Shown here in pieces: positions 44,442 through 54,852 of a DNA stretch of 64,000 nt. The DNA lies in assembly GCA_025765615.1 (NCBI GenBank), contig JAIVFJ010000219.1, forward strand, positions 39,817 through 103,816, given 5' to 3'. The notes under the pieces were generated by a model. It searched no databases. It saw only the letters and a program-made list of their open reading frames with translations, and was not told the origin of the DNA. This DNA is from Zopfochytrium polystomum (lineage: Eukaryota; Chytridiomycota; Chytridiomycetes; Chytridiales; Chytridiaceae). Within the stretch, counting starts at the first letter, position 1. Every line of letters begins with the position of its first letter. The position numbers were made by a program, and so were the translations under genes.

Positions 44442-45737
44442 TCAAACCCGAGTCTTGACGCCGAGCCCAAGAACCATTGCTCTGTGGGTCTCTGTCAATT
44501 GAGCTTCAAGCTGGGTGACCCTCTTCGTGAGGTCAGACTCTCGCTGTGCCGAGTTCTTGCGCTCACTCTCGATAACGGCAAGGCGTACGAGGAGGCTTGC
44601 TTTGTCTTGCTCAAGTTGGGCAACCTCTGCCTCGAGTGACTCGACTCGGGCATTCTTGCGCGCTCGGGAGCGTCGAGCTGCCTCGGTGTTCTTTGGTGAG
44701 CGGGTGGTTCGTGTTTAGCTGGGTGGGAAGGAAAATTTTTTCTTGTGAACAAAAGAATTCACCTTGGCTCGCTTTATCAACACTTCTTCTTCCTCGTCGT
44801 CGTGCGAGTCGGACTTCCTCTTCGCCGGTTGGGCGCTTTCGGGCTGGGAAACTACCGCGGCCCTTGCCGAAATGGCAGTCTTGCAGGAGTCCCGTTTCTT
44901 CTTGGACGCATTACCGGAAAGGTCTGGTGAAACGGAGTCTTTGCTTGACGTAACAGATTGCTGAGGTGACGGGAGGAAGGAAGGAGGAGCCTGTGCAAGG
45001 GCTGAAGCAGCATCCTCCTCAGCTTTGATCAAAGCAGAGTCATCGGCCTCGCCAGCAATAGCGGATGAGCCCCTTGCCGACACTCTTCCGCCCAGTAGCG
45101 CCGGTTGAACTGTTGCCGGACCAATATCGTCAATGGCCGAAGCCGTCAGTGAGTCCAGCCACGGGACCAGTTCTGCACCGTTCGCAATGGCTGATGCAGG
45201 CTCTTGCGTCGCAAAATCAGGTCCCAGAAGGGAGAAGGTTGCTGAGTCGAAGTCCAGCTGGCCAAACTGGGGCGTTGGTCCAGTGCCAGCCGCCAAGGAT
45301 GCAGGGGCAAGGAAGCCGTCACAACCTTCGTTGAACCAATCCTCGTCAGCAAGTGAATCTATGAACCTTTCGTTAGTTAAGTGATAAGAATGGCACGGCT
45401 CCTTATTCTCATCACCTTGTAAGTCTGGAAAGTCAACAAAAAGGGATCTCGAGCTTGAGGGGCCAGCGACGGGTCCTTGCTGCGAGTACCAGTGGTCACA
45501 GCTGCTGTTGTTTTGGTGGGTGCTGCTGCCGCTGGCCAACCCCACTGGTCGTTGCCTCTTCTGCTGCTGGCTCTGAACCGCAAGCGACTCTACGGCATGG
45601 TTAAAAGCAAGACCGTTACTGACATTGCGGAGAAGGAGATTGTTGTCGCTGGTGGAACCGCCGTTGCCGGCGTGGGCGGCAAAGAAGGCGGCGTTTTGAA
45701 GCGGCTGTGCGAGCAGTGTTGGCTTGATGTAGCACAT
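44442..45737 (-). CDS. GCN4/CPC1-like bZIP transcription factor
   Basis: Exons 45737-44763 and 44690-44442 (72-bp intron, phase 0) give 407 residues. The junction rebuilds the basic region: IKRAK joins NTEAARRSRARKNARVESLE, nearly the Gcn4 sequence, including the DNA-contacting N, A, A, S and R residues. A leucine zipper (AQLEQDKASLLVRLAVIESE…) follows. The N-terminal two thirds are acidic and disordered, with activation-type patches (DWFNEGCDGFL, FSLLGPDFA). Gcn4-type factors bind TGACTCA and switch on amino-acid synthesis in starvation. The leader has several upstream ATGs (see findings) and a TATAAATA near 45945, which fits translational control as in yeast. Confidence 0.9.
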
Positions 45738-45746
45738 GTTTTTCTG

Positions 45747-45795
<49 letters not shown>

Positions 45796-45951
45796 CTCTC
45801 TCTGTCTGTCTGTCTCACGCACAAATGTCACTCTCCATTGTTTGTTTTCGCGTTGACTCATGTTGACGGTACCCTTTGTCCCGGCCGGTCCCGAAGGAGA
45901 TCGCCGTTGCCGATCATCCAGTGTTTCTTTTGGGATGGATATTTATATTTC

Positions 45952-45990
<39 letters not shown>

Positions 45991-46640
45991 TGTGTGTGTG
46001 TGTGTGTGAGACAGAAAGAGACAAGCTGTCAAACCCGAACCCTCTGAACCGGTGAGGACCCATCATCTTTCACTCTCTTTGTACTTTATCACGAAAGGGT
46101 TGGGCGACTCTTTGGTGTCAACGTCTATGGGAAAAAATTAGGGCCTTTGGTCCGACCAGTGCGATTTTTCTGTTGACCACAGTCACTTTGCCGCCTGGCT
46201 GCATTGCTCTCCCGATGGGCATCGTGCAGGATGATAACCAATATTAATGTAATATTAATGTATCCGTCTTGTGCCTCCTGCTTCTGTCCGCCTTACACTT
46301 GGCAATGTTGTATCCCCGCTCCTTCTGGGAATTGGAGGGGGGGCTCAAGCGAGCAGCAGCACGCTACCCGCACAAACAGCGGCGGCGACAACGTGCGCCG
46401 CATGCGCCGCCGTCCACAAAGCGGACAAAGCGGAAAGTGATCCACGAGGACCAAGCGCCGGGGCGTCGCCGTCGCAAACGAGGCAGACGCCGCGGAACCC
46501 GAGCCGGTCCCCGAGAAGCTGCTCGTGGGCGGCGCTGGCGTTCTGGCATCTTCAGCATAAACGCTGAGCCGAGATAGTTGCCAAGAAGTACTCTTTTTAA
46601 GCGACAGAACATGACTTAGTCTTATTTTTTTGTTCGATTC
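45738..46640 (-). promoter_or_regulatory. Leader and upstream region of the bZIP gene, with microsatellites
   Basis: A CT run (about 45750-45812) lies in the leader. uORF starts are at 45838, 45861 and 45917. A TATA-like element lies near 45945, and GA then TG runs at about 45957-46010. A GC-rich plus-strand open frame at 46269-46577 (Arg-rich) has no recognisable product and is probably noise. Confidence 0.5.
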
Positions 46641-48101
46641 TCATTGGCCAAGCGCACGAACAACCAAATCGCGCCTTCGGCGTAGAAGGCTCGCCAACCA
46701 AGGAGCATCCACAAAATGGCCCGACGCATCCATTTGCGGCTGCTTCACTAGTCGCTTGAGGAGTGCCTGATCTCGCTGCAACTTCTCCATTACTACATAG
46801 TACTCGACAATCCGCTTTGCTGTCCACGCCGCTTTCCGCCCAGTTCGGGTCGTCTTGGCGATTGGTGCGTCCAAGTCTGCTCCCGCACCCACCGTCCAGC
46901 CCATCACGAACGCACGGCACAAATCAGAGCCAGGCGGTGCTTCCATACCGGCAGCCTCGAACCGATCGAGCAGCTCCGCCCATCGCTCTGCTCGTACCTC
47001 CGTTCGACGGCGAGCGCGCTCCTCTGACCTCAACCGCTCTTCCGTTTCCTCCCTTCGCCGCTTCTCCTCCGCAACCCTTTCCACATCTGCTACCAAGTAA
47101 AGCCGGCGGTCCGCGTCGAATAACTCGCAATGCCGGTAACCGCACACGCTGCAAGCGAGCCCTCGAGGATCGAATGGCAATTCCGCCATATCCTGCTCGT
47201 CAATTCCGAACGATTCGCAAGCCTCTCGGAGTGATATAAGCACCCCAGGTAACTGCAAGCATGCTTCACAGATACGAAGCTGAAAGCAGGGGTGAACGTT
47301 TGGACAGACTTGACGGTCGCAGAAGAGGCAAAGGTGCCGCACACGCCGGAGAACTTGCAGCCTTTGCGGCTGGAGCGGAAGGACAGGCAGAGAATTAATA
47401 TTGTGTTGACCATGCGATTGCGCAGCATAAATCGACGAAAAGAGCGACGAGTGGCCACTGGTAAGCTCCGTAGGTGAGACTGCCCAGTTATTCAGCCTTC
47501 GTTCTACAGCTATTGCTGTCGTTGTGCCCCTTGGATCAGGAACGGCCGCCATCGAGGCGGGAGAAAGTGACAGTAGAGAGGTGGCACGGGTGGCACTCTG
47601 TGCAGCCGCCAACTGAGGTTGTAATGCCGACAACCGGGACGCCAGTGTTGCAGTTGAAGCGACCAAATTTGGCACCGAAAAGGATGCGAGAGGAAGAGGA
47701 ATCACGTCAGCTCGATCAGCGACGGTATGCGGCCGCTGCGGAGCGAGCGAATCCAAAATGCGGAGCTTCATGATCCTCCCCCAAAACCGCTCGTCAAAAG
47801 ACAGGCGCATGTGCCTGCATGACTGAGAAAGAGCCACAATATCTGCTACGCGAACACGGCTGATGATTTCCAGGAGTAGCTCAAAAGGGATAAGTAAGAT
47901 TGAGACGGCAGATGATTGTCTCGCTCGAATATGCCCCAAGGAGGACAATTGCCTGCGGACGCTGTCAGAACTGTCCAAAGCAGCGGCCGTGTTGGGACAC
48001 TTGGAATGGGATGGTGGCCCAGCATGGTGATTTTCGGCGATGCTACTGGCGACGGCGTTTGCCAGTTTTGCCCGTTTTCTTGTTTGGTAACTCGTTGCCA
48101 T
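46641..48101 (-). CDS. F-box protein with Cys-rich zinc-binding region
   Basis: One exon, 486 residues. The F-box is at about residues 67-110 (ILLIPFELLLEIISRVRVAD…LSQSCRHMRLSF…FWGRI), the part that binds Skp1 in SCF ubiquitin ligases. A Cys-rich region follows (LCLFCDRQVCPNVHPCFQLR, ICEACL, CSVCGYRHCELF), probably zinc-binding and likely used for substrate contact. A long charged coiled coil (ERVAEEKRRREETEERLRSE) and a basic C-terminus complete it. The layout resembles uncharacterised fungal F-box proteins with a C-x2-C zinc region. Substrate unknown. Confidence 0.8.
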   Translation of the reverse strand: MATSYQTRKRAKLANAVASSIAENHHAGPPSHSKCPNTAAALDSSDSVRRQLSSLGHIRARQSSAVSILLIPFELLLEIISRVRVADIVALSQSCRHMRLSFDERFWGRIMKLRILDSLAPQRPHTVADRADVIPLPLASFSVPNLVASTATLASRLSALQPQLAAAQSATRATSLLSLSPASMAAVPDPRGTTTAIAVERRLNNWAVSPTELTSGHSSLFSSIYAAQSHGQHNINSLPVLPLQPQRLQVLRRVRHLCLFCDRQVCPNVHPCFQLRICEACLQLPGVLISLREACESFGIDEQDMAELPFDPRGLACSVCGYRHCELFDADRRLYLVADVERVAEEKRRREETEERLRSEERARRRTEVRAERWAELLDRFEAAGMEAPPGSDLCRAFVMGWTVGAGADLDAPIAKTTRTGRKAAWTAKRIVEYYVVMEKLQRDQALLKRLVKQPQMDASGHFVDAPWLASLLRRRRDLVVRALGQ

Positions 48102-48338
48102 CTTCGATCAAGCCTTCAGAGTGTTGATTGATGAGCTAGTGTGGGTTCGGGTCCTGGCCTATGCTTGGTATCTTTGCGTGAGTGTGTGTTTTTGTAGGTG
48201 AGGGTGTCACGCTTGGATCACACTTCTGCCAAATCGTCAGCTAGGCAAGTTTTGTCGGTGCGTTCTTGGTCGTTCAGGGTCGGTGCATCCCAGCAGACCG
48301 GCAAGAGGGAAGCAGTAAGGATCATTTCTTCCCTTCTC

Positions 48339-48385
<47 letters not shown>

Positions 48386-48853
48386 CACACGTCAGGCGAT
48401 CTCTCCTTGAATGCCCTCTCTCTCACACACACACACACACTCTCTCTCTCTCTCTCGACAAACGCGCTTAAAGTACCTGATCCTTCGCCCCTCGCCACAG
48501 TCGCAACCAAGCCGACAAGAAAAAAAAAAGAAAGGAAAAAATTTTGGGTTGGGGGTGTGCCGCGCCACCTCCTTGGCCAAACAAGGACCAGCAGGGTCGG
48601 ACCGACTCAGAAAACAGTGAAGCAAAAATAAAAAAATCAACGAGAAAAAATAAAACAAGAAAGAACCACACCGCCATGATTGTTTACAGCGGAACGGGAA
48701 AGTGTCAGCAAACTTGAGAATGAATAATCAAAGATGCAGTACTTACAAGCGCTGTAAGGCAGGCTCAAAGCAAATCTCAGATGAGATTAAACTATAGATC
48801 AATCTCTCTGTGTGATGATGATTGATCTAAAGTTACAAAGCAACTTTTGAAGC
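48102..48853. repeat. Intergenic region with CT and CA microsatellites
   Basis: CT runs at about 48337-48381 and 48440-48457 and a CA run at about 48424-48440. No convincing gene; it holds the promoter of the F-box gene on its left side. Confidence 0.5.
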
Positions 48854-49230
48854 TCAATGAAAACACTTGATTGCCAACCAGATTTTTTTTGGAGAGGATC
48901 CACTCTCTGTGTGTTTGCAAAATTCTTCAGATTGAGAAATCTTGCCAACAGCGTTCACAAAGATGTTCTGAGCAGCATTGCTGTTGTTATCAAGAGTGAC
49001 CTTGCATTCACTGCAATGGAAGGTCCTGCTTGCTTCAGGGTTGTTGTAGGCACCGCTCTTGGAGCAGTGTTTGGACATAAATGCTTCACCAACCTCAATA
49101 ATCTTTGTGACTCGACCTGACTGAGCTGCCTGAGATGCTGCTGCTTTCTCAAGTGCCTCGTGGAACTCTGCATGCCTCAGGCTGCTGAAGTTTCGCTTGA
49201 TGACTGCAGGTAGTTTTCTGCTGTGTTTTC
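48854..49230 (-). pseudogene. C-terminal relic of a Fanzor/TnpB-like RuvC nuclease
   Basis: The minus-strand frame has FSSLRHAEFHEALEKAAA, then GEAFMSKHCSKSGAYNN, then FHCSECKVTLDNNSNAAQN. This matches the end of TnpB/Fanzor proteins: a helix before the RuvC-II glutamate, E-x-x-TSK-x-C-x-x-CG, a second C-x-x-C, and DRD-x-NAARN. Here the second Cys of the first zinc pair is Ser (CSKS) and the RuvC-III DRD is DNN, so both zinc binding and catalysis look lost. Just upstream a run of eight T (49229-49236) breaks the frame. The N-terminal part was not found intact, although an open frame at 49279-49632 may derive from it. Confidence 0.65.
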
Positions 49231-49700
49231 GATGGCAAAAAAAAGCGCAAAACTTCCAGCTTGGGAAGGAAGACTAGCTCATTGCATAGAAGAAAACAGA
49301 TGGCAGTTTTGTGAAGGATGTTGAGCTTTCTCCATACCTTGCTGCTTTCTGCTTTCCAGCTCATGACAGACCTTGTGTCTCAATACAGTCTCGTAGTCAC
49401 CCATGAAACTTGCCAGCGAAGAATGTACACTGTGGGCTACGGCTCTGGATCCCCAGCTACTTGTTCTTACTGGGAGTTGTGGTTCCATTTTCAGCTCCCT
49501 TTTTTGGGATTCAGAGACACCATTTTTCATTGATTTGGGTGCTTGAGATCCCATTTTTCGTGTTACCCTGGCTCCCATTTTCATGAAAAATGGTAGCTGG
49601 AGATGCCAACACAATGGGCTCTGCAGCTCCATTTTTCTGGGATGTTGACATCATGGTTAAATCTGCCAGATTTACCAGGAGGCCCATGGATGGGGTCCCA
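49231..49700 (-). other. Possible degraded upstream part of the Fanzor-like relic
   Basis: An open frame at 49632-49279 (minus) reads with protein-like composition (SSLASFMGDYETVLRHKVCHE) and lies directly upstream of the relic. Stretches such as TGGGATCTCAAGC recur in slightly changed form (ATTTTTC…CCATTTT units, about 49485-49640). I could not align it to a nuclease domain. Confidence 0.25.
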
Positions 49701-50297
49701 GTTCTACCCCTCCTTTAGCCAAGGCTCAGAATTGTCGGATATAGAATTGTCTTAATCAGATCCCAGGGTCAAAGGAGTGAGTATAGTCTCACAAGGGTGG
49801 CCACACAGATGATAATGGAGAGAGATCAGCACTTGCTTCTGACAAGTCAACCCCTGACTTGGAGCATCCACCACAAATGCCTTTAGTCCCCCCCAACCCT
49901 ATGCGTGTATGTACAAGTGCCGAAAATAAATAATAAATTAGGCGGGCTTAGGGTACAGCCTGTCAGGCACCCCATCCCTAGGCAGTCAGGCAGTCTCCGT
50001 TAGTCACCGAAAAAGAAAATATGTTGAGAAAACCCTGGTGCAACGGAAACTGTTAAGATGAAAGTAGTAAAAGCAGGCCCAATAATAAAGACAGGTTAGC
50101 TGCAAATACACTTTGATAACGCCTTGGAAACTAAAGAACCAGGAGCAATAATAAGGGTCCTGATCCTTGCAGTTTTATGAAAGGTACCCTTGTTTTTGCG
50201 AATAAAATCCCTAGACTTTATCACTGAGGCCTCGGTGTAGTCTCACAGTACCTCTTTTTTAATCTCACACCCACAGGTGTGACAAAGGGAGTACTTC
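49701..50297. other. Unassigned region left of the EEP retroelement
   Basis: Contains a 44-bp inverted copy (about 49797-49840) of pol-end sequence at about 50451-50494 and no clear LTR. The sequence next to 50297 should be the 3' untranslated end of the retroelement. Confidence 0.4.
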
Positions 50298-52106
50298 TTA
50301 CTTAGAAGGTTTCGACCGTGTGCTCCTCCTCAGGGGCACAGGTTGAGTTTGTGGTGTAGGCAGGCCAGCAACAGGCTGACTTGGGGCAGGTTGTACAGAC
50401 AGTGCACTAGCTTGGGTGGTGGGGTTGGAATCTGGTGGGGTGAGAGGATGAAGCAAGCGCTGATCTCTCTCCATTATCATCTGTGTGGCCACCCTCGCAG
50501 TTGGCGCACAGAACTTGCAGCTCTTTGGAAGCCGTGACCATTTCAATCGTTTCTGATATTCTTCAGGATCATCAGTCTTCACCAATTCCCAGTAGTCGCG
50601 CACTGCAAGGCGGTGAAGATCTTCTTCGAGTTGTTACCAATCGTGTTTGGTAGAGAATCCTAACCACTTGGTCAGATAGTAATACTTTTCTCCGTCAAAG
50701 GTATGACCTTTGATCCTCTCAATAGGATACTCTACATCAGCAGTTTGGTCTTCGGTTTCCTCCGAAGTGTACTTCTTAAGGAAGTCAACATGCACTCCAG
50801 GGGCTGTTGTGGTCTTGGAGGCAGGTTTCTTCATGAGCCGAGTGGCAGTCTTCCACTCTTCAAGCTCTTTCTCAAAGTCGTCAAGACTATTGGTAACAGC
50901 ACCTTCTGCAGAGTCTACAGGAGCCCGCTCGGTGTAGGGTCTCAGACGGGAGATATGGACAGTTCGCACCACAATCTGTCCAGCGGGGAATGTTTCTACA
51001 ACACTATATTGTGTCTTTGCATCCTCGCCTGTGATGGCAACGACTCGAACAGGTCCGACCCACCGGAAAATAAGAGAACGGCTTTTGTCACCAATGTCAC
51101 CAGGGTTGTCAAGGGGGACAGCCATCCATGCTTTCTCTCCAAGTTGGAAAAAGTAGGGATCCTTGTCTCTATCGAGGGAGGCCTGTCGAAGGGCCTCCTT
51201 GTATTTCTCAGAGCGGGAAATAACAGTCTCTTGTGCTGCCTTCAACCGGTTGAGAACCTGAGCAACATAAGGTTCTGTCAAAATCAACTCAACTGCGCAA
51301 GTGAGTGGTTCTTCCTCCAAGCCACTAGGTTTGGGGACATCCAACAGGATTGGTGCAGAAAGACCAGGCCAGAGCTTGGTCCCATTAATAGGTGCTTCCC
51401 TATTCCATGGTTCAGGGAGGATATCAACCAACTTCAGTTCTCCCTGCTTGTCGAGGTGGAAGTGAGAAAGACTTCCATTGTTCGAGTATCCAATCAAGCC
51501 ATTTGAGAAGCGTGACATGATCTCAGGGTAAATCAACTCTGCTCTGCGAACGTAGTTGGAGCTGGAGTAGAGGTAAAACGCGCTGCCGTCCATGGCAGAA
51601 CGGTGGAGCATAAGTGCAAGAGCAGGCTCAGAGAGGCTCCATTGCAGGAAGTTACGCATTGAGAACTTCGGGATTTTCTCAGGTCTCACACCTGGAGGCG
51701 GGGGAAGTGGAGCTTCACGCCAAATGTAGAGAACATTGATAGAGAACTGTCGAATCAACTCACTCAGTATCTCATGAAGCTGGTACTGCGTTGGGTATGG
51801 CCAAAGGCGTCTTGGCAAGTGCTGCATGAGTGTTGCTCGGAGGCTTGTTACTCGAATGAAGACAATACGCAACTGGTCAGAACCACTGACAGGCGTTTTT
51901 GCAAAGAGCGGCAAAGCCTTGGAAGGATACACAGCCTTAGTAACATAACTTGCCGGAGCTTCGTTATCTTGAACAGAAGAGAGACAGGACTCCTCTTCAG
52001 CTTCTTCAGAAGGGGTTTCTAGTGAGGTTGTAAACCTCACTCGTTTTTGTTCTTCAACAAATGTGAGAGGCTCATATGGATCCAAGAGCAGACCAGCATC
52101 CAGCAA
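50298..52106 (-). pseudogene. C-terminal integrase region and chromodomain-like end
   Basis: Open from 52106 to a TAA at 50634-50636, then open again in the same frame to 50298. It has a long disordered start, a helical region (EPYVAQVLNRLKAAQETVIS), a GPVRVVAITGEDAKTQY stretch with HISRLRPY (typical integrase C-terminal region) and a chromodomain-like YPIERIKGHTFDGEKYYYL…KWLGFSTKHDW. The stop falls where the chromodomain would read TWEP. After it, ATARVATQMIMERDQ and a Pro/Gln tail ending RRSTRSKPSK follow. Confidence 0.68.
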
Positions 52107-52199
52107 AGGAGCTTCTTTCTCCGTTTCACCTTGGGGAGTAGATGAGATAGAGAGGGCAGTTTCTTTGTCCTCGTCAGTGTCACTGTCATCTACAGCGTA

Positions 52200-52940
52200 G
52201 GCAAAATCTTCTCAATCAACACCAGTGAACAAGTCAACACGTAAACGTGCATCTCTTCCATGCATCAGGAAAAACGGCGTTTCTCCAGTCAAAGCATGGA
52301 CATGGGTTCGGTATGCAAAAAGGACATATGGGAGTATGGAAGGCCAGTCATCATGGGTTTGCTGGTCAACGTACGCACGAATCATTGCCTTCAAAGTTTG
52401 TATAGACTGTTTGACAGCACCGTTGGCACGAGGCCATCGTGGTGTTGTAAAGGACTTTTTCAAGCCAAGGGCCTTTCCAAGTGCACCAAACAGGGCACTT
52501 GTGAAGGGTTGACCTCTATCAGAATGAAGGTAAACAGGAATTCCATGTCGGCAGAATACCTGCTTCACAAGAGCCTGGGCAGCAGTCTCAGCAGTAATTT
52601 CAGGGACAGGGATAGCCTCAACCCATCGGGTGAAGTAATCAAGGACAATCATGATTTACTTGTGACCTTCAGGAGTTTCCTTAAGTGGTCCTGCAAAATC
52701 AACTGCGAACACGCTCCCAGGGGGCGTTTCCAATAGGTATGGGATGGAGAGTTCCAATTCAGGCTGGAACACTCTTGCTCTTCGGGCAAACATGGCAGCT
52801 GGCGACATGGTTGCGTAAGTCTCTGGACATGTTGGGCCAGTAGAAACGATCAGACATGGTTTCTAGGACCTTTCTAGAGCTGAGGTGGCCAGAGAAAGGA
52901 TCATCGTGCATGAGTCGGAGCACCTCGCGTCAGGAGCCCA
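52200..52940 (-). pseudogene. Integrase zinc finger and core (degenerate)
   Basis: The HHCC finger reads MHDDPFSGHLSSRKVLE…FYWPNM…HVASCHVC. The core begins VFAVDFAGPLKE (first Asp), is cut by a TAA at 52656-52658, and continues IVLDYFTRWVEAIPV, YLHSDRGQPFTS (second Asp) and RANGAVKQSIQTLKA. The third catalytic residue, normally Glu in NGxVE, is Lys here, so the enzyme is dead even apart from the stop. Confidence 0.8.
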
Positions 52941-53279
52941 TCTGGGACAGCAACTGCAAGTCTCAGTGGGGACTTTCAGGGCCAGGTACGAAAAGGAGTT
53001 CCTAATAACGTAAAGGACTCCAGTCCTTCACAATGGTCAGGGCAGCCTGAGCGCTCATAGCCTTAGCATCTGAGTTGTCAGGTATGGTTCCTTCCTCACG
53101 GAAGCGGAGGATGGGCCCAAAATACAGGGTCTCGAAGTTGGAGGTCACGAAGGGCAACTTTGTTGTCCAACAACTGGACCACTCAGGTCGGCCTCAGTCT
53201 TGGTTGACTTAAGTTCATCTAAAAAGGTAAAGGCTTCTCGAAGCTCATTGACATCAGGGGGGAGTTACCCTCAGGGGTG

Positions 53280-54150
53280 CTTCCAGTGCAGTGAGTAACT
53301 CCAAGCGATAGTGGTCACTAGCAACTCGTTCCTGAGTCGGCAGGTATATCATAATGAAGACGAACATCATACACAGAAGGAGGGATGTTGTTACTCACAA
53401 GGAAGTAGTCTACACGGAGTAGAGGGAACCAATAAGGCATGTCACGGGCCCTGTTGGTCCATGTTAAACCAGGCTCGGTAGGATGATGGGCCCGAAAAGC
53501 ATCAGGTGAAACCCAAGTCCAGGAAACGAGAGAGCCAAGTCCTTTCTTCGTTAAGGCAAGTTGGGAAGGTCCCGTTTGCAATTTCCATCTCTTTCCGGAG
53601 TTGTGAATACACATCAATGTCAGTATGAGCAATATTGAGGTCAGCAGCTATAATAACTTTGTAACTGCGTGCAAGAAGGTCAGAACAATTATCTGCCATC
53701 TCGTTAAGAAACTTCATCTTGTAGGACTGACGGAGACCAGTATCGTCACCAAAAGCACTTGGTGCATACCAGGTCATCACTGCATATTCTCCCACAACGA
53801 GGGCTGCAACACGACCTTCTGCATAGTGCTGGGCATCCCCTGCTATTTCATATTCTGAACCGTTAAGGTCAGAGCGATAAAAGATAGCTACTCCGTTCCT
53901 GTCCTGGTACAGGGGTTGCGGAGGATACATCTCCAATCCTTCATTTTACTGAGGTGATCGATGAGCTTCTGGCTCTTTGGGCCAAGGCGAGTCTCCTGGA
54001 GACAGACAATGGCTGAAGACTGAGAGTTCAAATAGTTTTCAAGGCACCGACCAAGATCCTGGGTCCTGGGCATAAGGTAAACCAGCCTTGCAGGGCAACT
54101 TTGAGCCAGGAATTAATTCCGTTCACATTCCAAGTGGAGATGTTCAGTGA
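53280..54150 (-). pseudogene. AP-endonuclease (EEP/exonuclease III-like) domain between RNase H and integrase
   Basis: Read in successive frames, the motifs of apurinic/apyrimidinic endonucleases appear in order: NISTWNVNGINSWLK, AIVCLQETRLGP, RNGVAIFYRSDL, EGRVAALVVGEYAVMTWYAP, VIIAADLNIAHTDIDVY, NEERTWLSRFLDLGF, DAFRAHHPTEPGLTW, RVDYFLVS and ASDHYRLELL. These are the Asn, Glu, Asp-x-Asn and Ser-Asp-His catalytic blocks. The start is in frame with the RNase H linker, so the domain was part of Pol. At least four frame breaks lie inside it (about 54080, 53925, 53510 and 53310). Such nucleases are normal in LINE-type elements, not in Ty3-type ones. Confidence 0.75.
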
Positions 54151-54852
54151 AGGCTTCCACTTGGGCACTACAAACACAGGTGGTTTTGGTGGTGCACGTC
54201 GAATGCGAGTGAGAGCATGTCGTAACAGGTTCTTCTTGATAACCAGGTCTGGTTCAATGTTTGCAGGGTGGGCATCAGCAGCTGCACGGAGACTTTCCAT
54301 CTCCTGGTGCTGTTGCATAAACAGAGATTGGTACATAGTATCAAGGTGACCCAAGCCAGGGAACTCAGGGTCGGCAAGGGGAGAAGGCTCCCTATTGAGT
54401 ACCTCTTTTTTCGCTCCATCCCCCTGTACTGATGGTTGTGGGGTAGGCAAAATAGATGTGTTGTCCTCCTCTGGAGGGACATTTTCATGAGAACGAGCAG
54501 CAGGCCCAAGGAAGACTCGGGAGAGGGCGTCAGCTACGACGTTCTTTTTACCGGAGACATGAACAAGTTCAATGTCATAGTCAGAGAGCTGGTAAGCCCA
54601 GCGGGCAAAGCGTCCAGTTAGTGGTGCTTTCTTAAACAGCTGCAGGAGTGGTGCGTGGTCTGTTTTGACAATGACTGACTGACAAAACAGGTAGCGCTCA
54701 AAGGTGTCAACAGCCCACACAATAGCAAGACCTTCACGATCATGAGTCCAATAGCGCATCTCAGCATCAGCAAGAACACGGGGAGCAAAGGCAACAGGTT
54801 TTCGCTTTTCTCGGTTATGGGGTTCCTGTGGGTCCTGAGGCGTCGACTTCAA
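54145..54852 (-). pseudogene. RNase H domain and linker
   Basis: The N-terminal end (VEVDASGPTG) sits in the RT frame, and the rest follows a frame break near 54840. It has YWTHDREGLAIVWAV, VIVKTDHAPLLQL, FARWAYQLSDYDIELVHVSG and KKNVVADALSR, typical Ty3 RNase H. About 100 residues of disordered linker follow and lead in the same frame into the EEP domain. Confidence 0.82.

Noticed and set aside
46269..46577. Arg-rich plus-strand frame
   Set aside because: High GC and no folded-looking sequence, conserved motif or splice support.
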